In this document: piece by piece, positions 1-8,424 of the stretch
Layout of the letters: each line of letters starts with the position of its first letter
How positions within the stretch are numbered: the first letter of the stretch is position 1
NCBI GenBank assembly: GCA_964446245.1
Contig: CAYUNI010000010.1
Span: 1 to 23,586, forward strand
DNA length: 23,586 bases
Direction: 5' to 3'
Origin: CAYUNI01 sp964446245
Lineage (GTDB): Bacteria > Patescibacteriota > Minisyncoccia > Phycocordibacterales > XYD1-FULL-46-19
Translations under genes and position numbers: made by a program
Notes under the pieces: generated by a model
What the model was told of the DNA's origin: nothing
The model's database searches: none
What the model saw: only the letters and a program-made list of their open reading frames with translations

Positions 1-71
1 CCAAAAACCGCGACAATGATTATTGCCAATAAGCCAAATTGTTTTATTTTTTGTTTTAAACCCAAAATCAC
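1..71 (-). CDS. Partial membrane protein, N-terminus only
   Basis: This frame opens directly after the stop codon of the 1037-aa gene. Its only conventional start is a GTG at 71-69, 9 bases past that stop. The 23 visible residues begin MILGLKQKIKQFG and continue into a hydrophobic run (LLAIIIVAVF), the layout of a signal anchor or first transmembrane helix. There is no clear Shine-Dalgarno sequence, so translation would be coupled to the upstream gene. It would be the third gene of the surface cluster 3872 to 1. The product cannot be named because the rest lies outside the window, and the frame could still be chance. Confidence 0.45.
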   Translation of the reverse strand, partial: MILGLKQKIKQFGLLAIIIVAVF

Positions 72-80
72 AGTTTGTTT

Positions 81-3000
81 TTAGCGATTGATTAAGAAAC
101 TCTTACTACTTTCTCCGGAAGTGTTAGTACAAGTGATAATATAGCTTGCGCGACGACTGATAACGATTTCTTTTGTCCCTATTTTATACTCAATTAAGTA
201 TTTTTGGAATTCGGGATAAACATTAGAATTAGAATTTAAGCCAGTAATACTTTGTTGTAAGCCGTTGATTGCTTCAATGATTGAGTCACTAACTATTTTA
301 TAGCTAACAGTTTTGCCATTTAAAGATAAGCTAATAGTATCGTTTGTTTTTGGCACAATACCGCCGAGATTGAAAATCACTTGCTCGTTTAATTTTTGAT
401 TATCCTGTTTGACGGTGCTGTTAATAGGAATGCCAGAAATATTTAGAGCAACGCCCGTAGTAGGAATTGGAAAATCTATTATTTGTTGACCAGTAGCCTC
501 GAGGGTATCACCAACTTTTTTTGTTGTCAGGAGGACCCCATTTGTTCCACGGCTATACCAGTCGGTTCCTGCTTTGCAGGAGGTGGCTCCGACACTACTC
601 CAATCAAGGATAGCTGTGTTGGGTTGCTTACTCGCGACTTGGGTTAGAGTGGAGATCGACACTTTTGTGCTTATTGCTGGAGCAGTATTTGAGCTTAGAG
701 GCGGAGTATTGGTGTTGGTATCAGTAGAGTTTGATCCGCCTCCACCTAGAATACCTCCTATGCCTCCCGCAGCTTGCATAAACATTTGGATTAAGGAACT
801 AATGTTCAATCCCCCACCAAAGCCACCCCCTCCACCTTTGGAAGTAGGTTTGAAATTGGCTATCTCGGAAATGTTGGGGGCGTCCCCACTATTGTATTCT
901 CCAGCTTCCCGAGCTTTTAAGACGACATCATCTCTCGCTTCCACGGCTCTAGTCCCAATATCGGCGTTGACTTTGGCTGGGGTGACAACAGAAGTCGTGC
1001 GACAATAAGGGCCGTCTTTTTCGGTACATTCCCGATTGGGAAGATATCCTTCGACAACTTGTTCGCGGGCGTTTTGTTCGGCTAGGGCCAAGCGTTTATC
1101 TAACTCATTTTTAGCGGCGCTATAAGAAGGGAGAAAACGATTATTTTCATTGAAGAACATTTCCCCAAATAATTCCATTCCTCTTTGTGGGTCTAGACTT
1201 TTAGGATTATTGAACAAAGCTTCTTTTTCTGATTCGCTAATTGTTGGTTTGAGAGCGTCGGCTAAGGTCTGACGACGCTCTTTTTCTAGGGTTGTGCGAA
1301 TTTTGTCACTATAGGGGGAATCGATTTCCCTAAGGTCATTTAAGAATAAGCCGTATTCATTTTCTTTTTCCGCTTCGATATAGTCTTTATAATTAGTGAC
1401 AAAGAGAGGCCCCTTACCGGCATTGGCGCCATAAGTTTCATAGCCTGATTTTAAGTAATTTACTTTATCCTCGGAAGCTTTGAGAATAGCGGCATTGGCT
1501 TGACGAAGGGCTTTGGGGTCATCGGAAAATTCTTTCTTTTCAATTTTTTTCTGGACTCTTTCGGTGGCTTTGACATGCATGCAGGTCTTGATTAAGTTTT
1601 TCTTAATTTCGATATTTTCATCTTTGATGTTGGTTGTTAGATCTATCAGATCTCCCGGTTGTTCGATTGAAGCTGTCGGTACCCTGAGATAAGTGTCTGG
1701 ATTGGCGAGAGATGTGACTGTTCCTACGACCTTGTCTACCGCTCCGGTGATGGGTTTTGTTATCGCCGAAGTGATTTTTTTTGTAATATTTTTTATGGAG
1801 TCAGTAATTGGTTTGGTGATATTGTCAGTAATGTTTGTCTGAATGTCTTTAATTGAGTTAGTAATTGGTTCGGTGACGCTGTTTACAATTTGGTCAGTGA
1901 CTCCAGAAATGGACTCAGTAATACTATTAGTAATCCCTCCTACCACTTCATTGATTGAGCCGGTGACGGTGGAGACGATGTCGTTTACCGAACCTTCAAC
2001 CGCTTTAATAATCGGGTCGGTGACTCCTTCGATTAGACCGTCTAATTGTTTGCCGATTGGGTCGATTATTCGACCCAAGGATTGATCTAGGGTGCCAGTA
2101 ATCGCATTTAGTGATTTGTCTAATGTGCCATCAATATAAGAATCAAATTTCCCTCCGAGAGAATCAAATTCGCCCGCGACACTGTCGCCGATACTGTCTA
2201 GATTCATTCCTAAACCGTTTTCATCAATTGAGCCCCCAATCGATGATCCTATTTCAGCCGCAAGTTGTTGGGCGATAGTGTCGGCTTGGCTTTCTAATAG
2301 CTTGCCGACCATTTTCATCATTTGGTTCATTATTATTCCTTGAGCCTCGGCGCTCGCGGCGGTGTTGCCAATAGGTGTACCACTGGCATTTTCGGTGTTG
2401 TTGATTGAAGTTCGAAGATTGTCGCCGATATTATTCTCGATTAAGGTTGGCATATTTTGGCTTAAACGAGAAAAATCATTTTTAAATGAGCCAATTATCA
2501 GATTGGGTAAATCTTTTTGTAAAGAAGAAGAAAGTGTTCCTGGCAGGCCACTTTTTATGGATTGTGAAGCGATTGCGGGGACGGCTTTTTTGACTAAGGT
2601 CGCTACATCACTGCTGATTTGCTGTTTTAATAATTCTTTGTCGACACTACCGTAATTTTCTATTTGATCCCGAATATTATTGTCGATAATCGTTGGGAGA
2701 TTTTGTTTGATGATTTGGGTAAGCTGGGTTTTGAGGGCATTTTTGATTAAATTGGGGACTTCTTCTGTCACCTTATCTTTCACCAGGCCAGAAATTTGCT
2801 CTTTTATATTGCCGGTCACCTGATCTTTAAAACCATCAAAAATATTAGAAAAACCACCACTGATTGCTTGGTCTACTGAACCAAGGGAGAAAGCCCCTTG
2901 CAGGCCATTTTGTTTAATACATTCCTCCTCGTCTTTTTTTTGTTGTTCTTGGAGCTTTTGAGCTTCGCTTTGAGAGGCTTGGTTGTCTTTTTGCTGTCTT

Positions 3001-3194
3001 TCGGCGTAGCTTGGTTTTTTGTTGTCGGTAGCAGCTCCAAAACCGTTAGTTGATTCATAGACATCCATCAAATTAAACTCTTGGGCCAGTGCCGTATTAG
3101 GGGTGAAGAGCGGAGACAGGGGCGCTAAAGAGAAAGTGGCCACCAAGATGGCAACAAGGCTTTTTTTTGAGATTGATTTTGCGCGCGAGTTCAT
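81..3194 (-). CDS. Large secreted repeat protein with split Ig-like C-terminal domain
   Basis: 1037 residues, family not recognised by name. A signal peptide covers about residues 1-38, with likely cleavage after ALA. A Gln/Glu/Lys-rich stretch (65-92) is followed by helical repeats led by a Pro-containing motif: VPNLI (126), LPTII (166), LPNLI (229) and MPTLI (248). From about 355 to 495 runs a second repeat array, rich in Ile, Thr, Ser and Val, built of short units such as ITNSI and ITDSI; it looks like a long amphipathic fibre or coil. A mixed alpha region with four Cys (538, 723, 731 and upstream) leads to a Gly-rich linker (786-820). The C-terminus starts as an Ig-like domain (LDWSSVGATSC, 863-873) and ends as one (YIITCTNTSGESSKS, 1018-1032), with about 100 residues of a different fold between. 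It follows the 222-aa TM protein by 9 bases in the same transcript. The likely role is cell-surface or adhesion, by inference from architecture only. Confidence 0.85.
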   Translation of the reverse strand: MNSRAKSISKKSLVAILVATFSLAPLSPLFTPNTALAQEFNLMDVYESTNGFGAATDNKKPSYAERQQKDNQASQSEAQKLQEQQKKDEEECIKQNGLQGAFSLGSVDQAISGGFSNIFDGFKDQVTGNIKEQISGLVKDKVTEEVPNLIKNALKTQLTQIIKQNLPTIIDNNIRDQIENYGSVDKELLKQQISSDVATLVKKAVPAIASQSIKSGLPGTLSSSLQKDLPNLIIGSFKNDFSRLSQNMPTLIENNIGDNLRTSINNTENASGTPIGNTAASAEAQGIIMNQMMKMVGKLLESQADTIAQQLAAEIGSSIGGSIDENGLGMNLDSIGDSVAGEFDSLGGKFDSYIDGTLDKSLNAITGTLDQSLGRIIDPIGKQLDGLIEGVTDPIIKAVEGSVNDIVSTVTGSINEVVGGITNSITESISGVTDQIVNSVTEPITNSIKDIQTNITDNITKPITDSIKNITKKITSAITKPITGAVDKVVGTVTSLANPDTYLRVPTASIEQPGDLIDLTTNIKDENIEIKKNLIKTCMHVKATERVQKKIEKKEFSDDPKALRQANAAILKASEDKVNYLKSGYETYGANAGKGPLFVTNYKDYIEAEKENEYGLFLNDLREIDSPYSDKIRTTLEKERRQTLADALKPTISESEKEALFNNPKSLDPQRGMELFGEMFFNENNRFLPSYSAAKNELDKRLALAEQNAREQVVEGYLPNRECTEKDGPYCRTTSVVTPAKVNADIGTRAVEARDDVVLKAREAGEYNSGDAPNISEIANFKPTSKGGGGGFGGGLNISSLIQMFMQAAGGIGGILGGGGSNSTDTNTNTPPLSSNTAPAISTKVSISTLTQVASKQPNTAILDWSSVGATSCKAGTDWYSRGTNGVLLTTKKVGDTLEATGQQIIDFPIPTTGVALNISGIPINSTVKQDNQKLNEQVIFNLGGIVPKTNDTISLSLNGKTVSYKIVSDSIIEAINGLQQSITGLNSNSNVYPEFQKYLIEYKIGTKEIVISRRASYIITCTNTSGESSKSFLINR

Positions 3195-3203
3195 AGTATT
3201 AAA

Positions 3204-3872
3204 CTAAAGGGTTAATTTATTATTTATTTCTTTAATTATTTCGAAGAAAAAGATTTGTTCTCGATTAAAAATTTCCCCAGCTTCTAAGGCTTCTAGTGAT
3301 TGATTGCCAACATTGGACATTTTTTCCAAAAGATAGGTTAAGAGTTTAGTTTTGTTTTGTAATTTTAGGTGGCTAGTATAGAGGGCGTTTGGAATCTTGA
3401 CCACCTGCAACGAAGCAGACATTTTTTGGTAATCGAGATAAATTTGCTTTAGCTGAGTAAGGGCAACAGCATCGTTTCCTTCATAAGCCTTGAGAAATAT
3501 TGTGCCCTCCCCTCCTTTGTATTTTTGGATTGGGTCTAGGGCAATATTGACAGCTTTTAAGTAGGACTCGATATTGGTGATCGAATTGGTGGCGGTTTGC
3601 TCGGCCGGCAATTTCTTGATTGGTGTTGGAAGAGAAAGATTATCTAGACTTTCGAGAGTTCCATTATTTTGTTCGGCCTGTTGAATGAGGCGCTGCTCTA
3701 GCCGAGAAGCTTCTGAAATAATTGCCTGGTCTTTCATTCGAGAGATATTGGCTAGGCGCTCTTTTTCGCTCAAACTTTTTTGTCCGGTCAAGCTTAGATA
3801 AACAATTAAGCCGATGATGATAATCACCAAAATCGCTCCGGCCAACCAGAAGACCTTTTTAAGCAGAAACAT
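3204..3872 (-). CDS. Small membrane-anchored protein, unknown function
   Basis: About 222 residues. A single hydrophobic helix (about 6-28) follows a short basic N-terminus, so the protein is probably anchored in the membrane with most of it outside. The remainder is predicted mainly helical and charged (KSLSEKERLANISRMKDQ), with no cysteines or recognisable catalytic motif. An in-frame TTG lies at 3878, but ATG at 3872 is preferred: it stands exactly 6 bases after a perfect TATAAT, so the mRNA would begin at that ATG. It is the first gene of the minus-strand surface cluster, 9 bases ahead of the 1037-aa repeat protein. The product may help anchor or assemble that protein, but this is inferred from position alone. 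Confidence 0.8.
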   Translation of the reverse strand: MFLLKKVFWLAGAILVIIIIGLIVYLSLTGQKSLSEKERLANISRMKDQAIISEASRLEQRLIQQAEQNNGTLESLDNLSLPTPIKKLPAEQTATNSITNIESYLKAVNIALDPIQKYKGGEGTIFLKAYEGNDAVALTQLKQIYLDYQKMSASLQVVKIPNALYTSHLKLQNKTKLLTYLLEKMSNVGNQSLEALEAGEIFNREQIFFFEIIKEINNKLTL

Positions 3873-3878
3873 AAACAA

Positions 3879-3884
3879 ATTATA
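3879..3884 (-). promoter_or_regulatory. -10 box of a leaderless promoter
   Basis: On the minus strand this is a perfect TATAAT followed by TTGTTT and then ATG at 3872. A 6-base gap puts the expected transcription start at or next to the start codon. No good -35 was seen at the expected distance. Confidence 0.6.
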
Positions 3885-3902
3885 CTAAAAAATTATTATA
3901 AA

Positions 3903-3911
3903 TGTTATAAT
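3903..3911 (+). promoter_or_regulatory. Extended -10 promoter for the 287-aa secreted protein
   Basis: TGT followed by TATAAT (3906-3911) matches an extended -10 element. The expected start is near 3918, giving a leader of about 18 bases with no Shine-Dalgarno sequence. A second, weaker TAAGAT at 3922-3927 would place the start almost at the ATG (3936). It is back-to-back with the promoter of the 222-aa gene. Confidence 0.45.
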
Positions 3912-3935
3912 TAAAAGTGGATAAGATATAAAATA

Positions 3936-4799
3936 ATGTTTCGATTTTTTCTAATTTTTTTTATTTTTTTCTTTTTTGGGCAAAACGCTGAAGCGGTGGA
4001 TTTTTCGCGTGACTTGCGTTTTGGTGATCAAGGTTTTTCGGTTCGATTGCTTCAGGTAATTTTAAATCAAGATCCGGCAACTAAAGTGGCTGAGACGGGT
4101 CCGGGGTCAGTCGGTCAAGAGACAGAGTATTTTGGCCTAAAGACGAAGCAGGCGGTAATTCGTTTGCAGAATAAATATTTTTCAGAGTTGCTAGTTCCGC
4201 GTGGGAAAAAATGGGGTGATGGTTTGGTCGAAGTGCGAGTAAGGGCAAAACTATCGGAATTAAGCTTGAAAGATAAGGCTATTTTAGCTAAAGTTTCGAC
4301 CACCACAACTATTTCTCAAGATAATAAAACGCCGATTAAAGATAGCGGGAGGCAGTCTTCTGAGCAAGCCTTTTTACAATCTTTCAGCCAAATAATTTCT
4401 GGTCAAAACCCTCAGGCCATGTCCTCTATTTGGAGTGGCTTTTCATTCCCAGTAGTAAAGCGTTCAAAAACGATGAATCTTTTTTCTTTAAGCAAGACAC
4501 GAGTTTCAACAGGAGATCAGATGATCATTAAAGGCGAAGGTTTTTCCCCGGTAAATAATACTATTTATACAGGATATAGTATTATTAAAGGAGTTTCTTC
4601 TTCTGATAATAAAACTTTGTCATTTAACGTTGATTTTTCTTTTAACGAAAAGGAAGTTTGGTCTAGAATTCCAGCAGATAAAAAGATCTCTGCCTCTACA
4701 ACAGCTGTTGGATCAAATTTATTTCAAATGGGGGTGACGGTGGAAAATGATACTGGAGTGAGCAATACTTTAATTTATGATTTTGTCACGACAAAATAA
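3936..4799 (+). CDS. Secreted peptidoglycan-binding-fold protein
   Basis: 287 residues. The N-terminus is extremely Phe-rich and hydrophobic and ends in AEA at residue 20, a likely signal peptidase I site. Residues about 24-110 resemble the peptidoglycan-binding PGBD-1 fold: LRFGDQGFSVRLLQVILN, then YFGLKTKQAVIRLQNKY, the paired helices normally seen in cell-wall-binding modules. A Ser/Thr/Gln-rich linker follows. The C-terminal part (about 180-287) contains a beta-rich IPT/TIG-like segment (VSTGDQMIIKGEGFSPVNNTI). No catalytic domain is visible, so it is more likely a wall-bound structural or adhesion protein than a hydrolase. It lies 11 bases before another secreted protein on the same strand, probably the same transcript. 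The PGBD call is fairly secure; the TIG-like call is tentative. Confidence 0.85.
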   Translation: MFRFFLIFFIFFFFGQNAEAVDFSRDLRFGDQGFSVRLLQVILNQDPATKVAETGPGSVGQETEYFGLKTKQAVIRLQNKYFSELLVPRGKKWGDGLVEVRVRAKLSELSLKDKAILAKVSTTTTISQDNKTPIKDSGRQSSEQAFLQSFSQIISGQNPQAMSSIWSGFSFPVVKRSKTMNLFSLSKTRVSTGDQMIIKGEGFSPVNNTIYTGYSIIKGVSSSDNKTLSFNVDFSFNEKEVWSRIPADKKISASTTAVGSNLFQMGVTVENDTGVSNTLIYDFVTTK

Positions 4800-4810
4800 T
4801 TATAAAAAAT

Positions 4811-5197
4811 ATGCTTAAATTAAAAGTTTTTTCGATTGGTTTAATGGTTGGAATTATTGGTTTGGGTGGATTTTTTTTGACTTTTTCTAATGCTCGAGCA
4901 CAGATTCCTTGGCTTTTTGGTCCTTTTGGTGGGCGAGTAATTATGGCCGCGCCTTGTCTTTTTCCACCGGCAATGATTATTTTTATTACTCCAACAATCA
5001 ATGCCGCAATGCCTCCAATGGTAATTTTCCAGCCCGGCTTTTCCCTGCCTTTTATGTATTATAACTACTATACGCCTGGGGTGGCGGTGTTGGGTCGAAC
5101 GGCGGGGATGAGTGTCTGTCTTACTTATGTTCCACCCTTTGTGATTCCTGCCCCTCTTGTTCAGATGATCGGTTCTTCTTTATTGCCTGCTATTTAG
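4811..5197 (+). CDS. Short secreted hydrophobic protein, unknown
   Basis: 128 residues. A signal peptide or N-terminal anchor covers about 1-31 (ending NARAQ). The mature part is unusually rich in Pro, Met, Ile and aromatic residues and contains PFGGRVIMAAPC, a VLG segment and a second Cys in VCLTYV, so one disulfide is possible. Short secreted proteins with a PFGG...PC...VLG...C layout are, from memory, common unnamed hypotheticals in Parcubacteria; this was not checked by search. The gene starts 11 bases after the PGBD protein. Its last 18 bases overlap the tail of the convergent DUF192 gene, and no terminator separates them. Function unknown. Confidence 0.7.
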   Translation: MLKLKVFSIGLMVGIIGLGGFFLTFSNARAQIPWLFGPFGGRVIMAAPCLFPPAMIIFITPTINAAMPPMVIFQPGFSLPFMYYNYYTPGVAVLGRTAGMSVCLTYVPPFVIPAPLVQMIGSSLLPAI

Positions 5198-5710
5198 AGT
5201 TTTAATTTTCTGGCCGATTTTTATCCCAAGCTTTTTTACCATTCCAGCCTTAATTTCCAAGACATATTGGGCTGGAGCTTGGGACGAAACAGTGTTGGGA
5301 TAGGTTTCTGGGGCTAGATTTTCAGTTAAGTCGATAATTTCCCAGTTTTTATTTAGCCAGACAATATCAATTGGGAAATTCATTTCTTTCATCCAAAAGG
5401 GATAATAGCCAGAAGTATTGAAAACAAACAACATTCCTTGATTTTCGTTGAGATTGGATCGACCAGATAAACCTTGGGCGCGAGCCTGATCACTCATGAC
5501 GAGCTCAGCTTGAATAAGCTTGCCATTAAGCCATAAATTGACTAATTCTCCATCTTGCCCAGTAATATTTACATTAGTTGTAATGTAAGAGGGGTTGTTG
5601 GAGCAGGTGCTAGAATTGGCAGGGCAACCGACCAAAAGATTCCAGCTTAAAATAGCGCTAGCGATAATTAAGATTGCGGTTAAGCCAATTTTTGTGCGAG
5701 TTGGAACCAT
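5180..5710 (-). CDS. DUF192 family protein, membrane-anchored
   Basis: 176 residues. One hydrophobic segment lies near 9-27, ending LLVGC. The rest (about 55-172) is a DUF192/COG1430 domain: LWLNGKLIQAELVMSDQARA, GLSGRSNLNENQGMLFVF, then FWMKEMNFPIDIVWLN and QYVLEIKAG, all typical of the family. DUF192 proteins are small extracytoplasmic domains of unclear biochemical role. The Cys at residue 29 could be a lipoprotein-type Cys, but the residues before it (LLVGC) are only a loose lipobox and the segment may simply be a TM anchor. The ATG start lies inside the end of rsmA (31-base overlap), so translation is probably coupled. The 3' end overlaps a convergent gene by 18 bases. Confidence 0.88.
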   Translation of the reverse strand: MVPTRTKIGLTAILIIASAILSWNLLVGCPANSSTCSNNPSYITTNVNITGQDGELVNLWLNGKLIQAELVMSDQARAQGLSGRSNLNENQGMLFVFNTSGYYPFWMKEMNFPIDIVWLNKNWEIIDLTENLAPETYPNTVSSQAPAQYVLEIKAGMVKKLGIKIGQKIKTLNSRQ

Positions 5711-6441
5711 TGATTTGTTGTAAGTTCTTCGGCGCGGATGTTGGTAGACAAGCCAAGATTATTTAGTTGTTCTTCGGTCAGGCTAAGATTGTTTTTTAAT
5801 AATTTGCGTTTTTGAGCAAAGCCCCGACGAAGTATTTCAAAAAAGGCTTTTTCCTCTATTCTGTACTGCTGGAAATTATTTTTATCGATATTTTCTATTA
5901 AAAGAATGGCCGAATCGACTTTGGGTGCGGGGGTGAAATTTCCGGCGGGGATGGTTTTGATATATTTTGGATCGGCATAGGCTTTGACGGAAATGGAAAG
6001 CAAGCTTTCTTTATGATTGCTGGCGACGATTCTCCTTGCCACCTCTTTTTGAAGCATCAAGACCATTAATTTGGGTTGGTGTTTGGTTTCGAGAAAATAG
6101 CGAATGATTTGACCAGTTAAATAGTATGGGATATTGGCAATCAATTTGTAGGTTTCGAAGTCGGAAAAATCTAAATTTAAAATATCGTCATGGACTAAGG
6201 TCAATTGACCGGAAGCAATTTCTGGTGAAAATTTTTCTGTTAAGAAAGGGATTAATTCAGCATCTTTTTCGACGGCAAAGACTTTGGCACCGGCCTGAAG
6301 TAAGGCTTTCGTAAGGGCGCCTCGGCCGGGGCCGATTTCTAAGATAAGGTCTTCTTTGGCGACTTTACCGGTCTCAACAATCTTAGCGATGGCGCTTTGA
6401 GAATTTAGAAAGTTTTGGCCAAGAGATTTTTTAGCGAACAT
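5680..6441 (-). CDS. rsmA: 16S rRNA adenine-N6,N6-dimethyltransferase (RsmA/KsgA)
   Basis: 253 residues from the preferred start. It dimethylates two adjacent adenosines in the 3'-terminal helix of 16S rRNA using S-adenosylmethionine, late in 30S assembly. The family start SLGQNFL is at residues 6-12, motif I EIGPGRGALT (SAM binding) at 35-44, an acidic ribose-binding position in VEKD at about 57-60, and the catalytic motif IV NIPY at 103-106. The C-terminal lobe (RRGFAQKRKLLKNNL) is also typical. An ATG at 6450 would add MRI, but it lies inside the -10 box. Starting at 6441 places ATG exactly 7 bases after an extended -10, and MFAKKSLGQNFL fits the family. The downstream DUF192 gene overlaps its end by 31 bases. 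Confidence 0.95.
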   Translation of the reverse strand: MFAKKSLGQNFLNSQSAIAKIVETGKVAKEDLILEIGPGRGALTKALLQAGAKVFAVEKDAELIPFLTEKFSPEIASGQLTLVHDDILNLDFSDFETYKLIANIPYYLTGQIIRYFLETKHQPKLMVLMLQKEVARRIVASNHKESLLSISVKAYADPKYIKTIPAGNFTPAPKVDSAILLIENIDKNNFQQYRIEEKAFFEILRRGFAQKRKLLKNNLSLTEEQLNNLGLSTNIRAEELTTNQWFQLAQKLA

Positions 6442-6448
6442 AATTCGC

Positions 6449-6457
6449 ATTCTAGCA
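6449..6457 (-). promoter_or_regulatory. Extended -10 promoter of rsmA
   Basis: On the minus strand: TGC-TAGAAT, then 7 bases (GCGAATT), then ATG at 6441. A weak -35 (TTTCGA at 6472-6477) stands 17 bases upstream. The spacing predicts a leaderless rsmA mRNA and decides between the two candidate ATG codons. Confidence 0.55.
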
Positions 6458-6510
6458 TAAGAATTCTTTCATCGAAAATTTGTCCAAGATATCGATTGTG
6501 GTGCGTGAAT

Positions 6511-8424
6511 TTAATCTAAATACACCATCCGCTCATTACTCTCGGTTTCGGCCTCGAGAAATTCTTCTTCGATATCAAAAATAAATTCTGAAGGAATATT
6601 GACTTGGCGTTGGCCAAAGATTGTCCGCATTTGGGCATAAGAGAGAAAAAGTTTTTGTCGGACGCGAGTGACGGCGACATAAAAGAGACGACGTTCCTCT
6701 TCCATATCTTTTTTGCCATCGGAAAAACCGCCGTGTGGGAAAAGATCTTGTTCCAATCCAACTATAAAGACATAGTCGAATTCCAGACCCTTGGCGGCAT
6801 GAACGGTCATCAGCTTGACCCCATCTTTTTTTTGATTGAGAGAATCCTGATCTGAGGTGAGCGCCATTTCCGTCATAAAATCCATCACTCCTTCAGATGG
6901 CAGTCGATCGTCATATTTAGCAGCGATACTTACAAGCTCGCGTAAGTTTTCCAGACGCTCGACTCCTTCCTCCCCGTCTTCTTTTAAGGCTTGACCCAAA
7001 CCAGCTCGTTCTAAAATAAATTTGATTACTTCCGAGCATTTTTTTGTTTCAGCGGTGGCTTTTATCTCTGCAAGAATTTTTCGGAAGCTAGCAAGTTTTT
7101 CTTTCATTTTGCTTGGCAAATTATTTTCTTCGCCAGCGATTATTTTATCCAAAGTCACCTTGCCGATTCCTCGTGCCGGCACATTGATTACTCGTTTAAA
7201 ACTTTCAAAATCATTTTGATTTAGAGAGAGCCGCAAGAAAGCTAAAACATCTTTCACTTCTTTTCGCTCGAAGAAGCGAGTACCGAGGACTTGGTAAGCG
7301 ACGGCTTCTTTCAGAAAAGCTTCTTCGAGGACTCGAGATTGGAAGTTTGCTCGATAGAGCACGGCGATTTCGGTCGCTTGGGCGCCCTGATTAATCAGCT
7401 CCCCTGCTTTTCGTGCGACGAATCCGGCCTCGCTATTTTCATCGAGTCCAGCGAAGAGACTAATTTTTTGTCCAGCTTTATTTTTCGTATAAAGAGTTTT
7501 GTCGTGACGCGCTTTATTTTTTTTGATAATAGAATTGGCCGCGCTTAGAATAGTCTGAGTCGAGCGGTAGTTTTCCTCCAAGAGGACAACTTTGGCTTCC
7601 GGAAAATCTTTTTCGAAGTGGAGAATATTGGTAAAGTCGGCGCCACGCCAACCGTAGATTGATTGATCCATATCGCCGACAACGCAGATATTTTTTTCCG
7701 GCCCGATTAAAAGTTGAGATAGTTCGTATTGAACTTGATTAGTGTCTTGGTATTCATCAATGTGGATGAAGCGCCATTTTTTTTGATAGTAGTCACGAAT
7801 CTCCTGATGGGTCTTAAGGAGAGTGACAGTTTTTATCAAGAGGTCGTCAAAATCAAGCGAATGATCGCGAAGTAATATTTCTTCATAGTGACGCCAAACA
7901 CTGCTGATTGTTTTGGGAAAATAGTCGCGAGCCTCACTTTCGTATTGGGCTAAAGATTGTCCATTGCCTTTGGCGCGTGAGATTGCTCCGAGAATTTTTC
8001 TTGGTTCGAATCTTTTTTCATCGACACCGGCTTTTTTCATTGCGGTTTTAATTTTGCTTATCGATTCGTCGCGGTCAAGTATTGTAAAAAATTTTGGCAG
8101 TCCCAGGGCGCTACCATGCCGACGCAAAATGAAAACTCCGAGAGAGTGGAAGGTGCTCATAAAGGGGTGACTTTTTTCAGAGGTTTTTTTCTCGGCGAGA
8201 AGATGCTCTACTCGCTCTCTCATTTCTGCAGCGGCTTTGTTGGTGAAAGTGATAGCTAAGATTGAGCTTGGCTCGACCCCGCTCTCGATTAAGTGAAAAA
8301 TTCGATAAGTGATTGTGCGAGTCTTGCCGGCGCCAGCGCCCGCGACAATCAAAAGCGGTCCTGCTTGGTGAAGGACCGCTTCCTTTTGAGGAGTATTTAA
8401 TTGATCAAGATAATTTGCGGACAT
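6511..8424 (-). CDS. pcrA: Superfamily 1A DNA helicase, PcrA/UvrD/Rep type
   Basis: 637 residues, an ATP-dependent 3'-5' DNA helicase for repair and replication. The SF1A motifs are in order: Q-motif region LNTPQKEAV (9-17), Walker A AGAGAGKT (28-35, Lys34), motif Ia AITFTNKAAAEMRERV (57-72), motif II DEYQDTN (223-229), motif III GDMDQSIYGWRGAD (250-263), motif IV EENYRS (283-288), motif V MTVHAAKGLEF (539-549) and motif VI EEERRLFYVAVTRVR (575-589). It is about 80-100 residues shorter than Gram-positive PcrA because the C-terminal tail (the Tudor/RNA-polymerase-binding extension) is largely missing. PcrA versus UvrD versus Rep cannot be separated safely. Its ATG shares one base with the stop of the preceding coiled-coil gene (TAATG), so the two are translationally coupled. 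Confidence 0.95.
   Translation of the reverse strand: MSANYLDQLNTPQKEAVLHQAGPLLIVAGAGAGKTRTITYRIFHLIESGVEPSSILAITFTNKAAAEMRERVEHLLAEKKTSEKSHPFMSTFHSLGVFILRRHGSALGLPKFFTILDRDESISKIKTAMKKAGVDEKRFEPRKILGAISRAKGNGQSLAQYESEARDYFPKTISSVWRHYEEILLRDHSLDFDDLLIKTVTLLKTHQEIRDYYQKKWRFIHIDEYQDTNQVQYELSQLLIGPEKNICVVGDMDQSIYGWRGADFTNILHFEKDFPEAKVVLLEENYRSTQTILSAANSIIKKNKARHDKTLYTKNKAGQKISLFAGLDENSEAGFVARKAGELINQGAQATEIAVLYRANFQSRVLEEAFLKEAVAYQVLGTRFFERKEVKDVLAFLRLSLNQNDFESFKRVINVPARGIGKVTLDKIIAGEENNLPSKMKEKLASFRKILAEIKATAETKKCSEVIKFILERAGLGQALKEDGEEGVERLENLRELVSIAAKYDDRLPSEGVMDFMTEMALTSDQDSLNQKKDGVKLMTVHAAKGLEFDYVFIVGLEQDLFPHGGFSDGKKDMEEERRLFYVAVTRVRQKLFLSYAQMRTIFGQRQVNIPSEFIFDIEEEFLEAETESNERMVYLD

Noticed and set aside
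574..1008. 144-codon plus-strand frame opposite the large repeat protein
   Set aside because: Shadow of the Gly/Pro-rich part of the minus-strand gene; low-complexity Pro/Val content, no SD or promoter.
1843..2085. 80-codon plus-strand frame
   Set aside because: Arises from the ITxSI repeats on the other strand; repetitive composition, no start signals.
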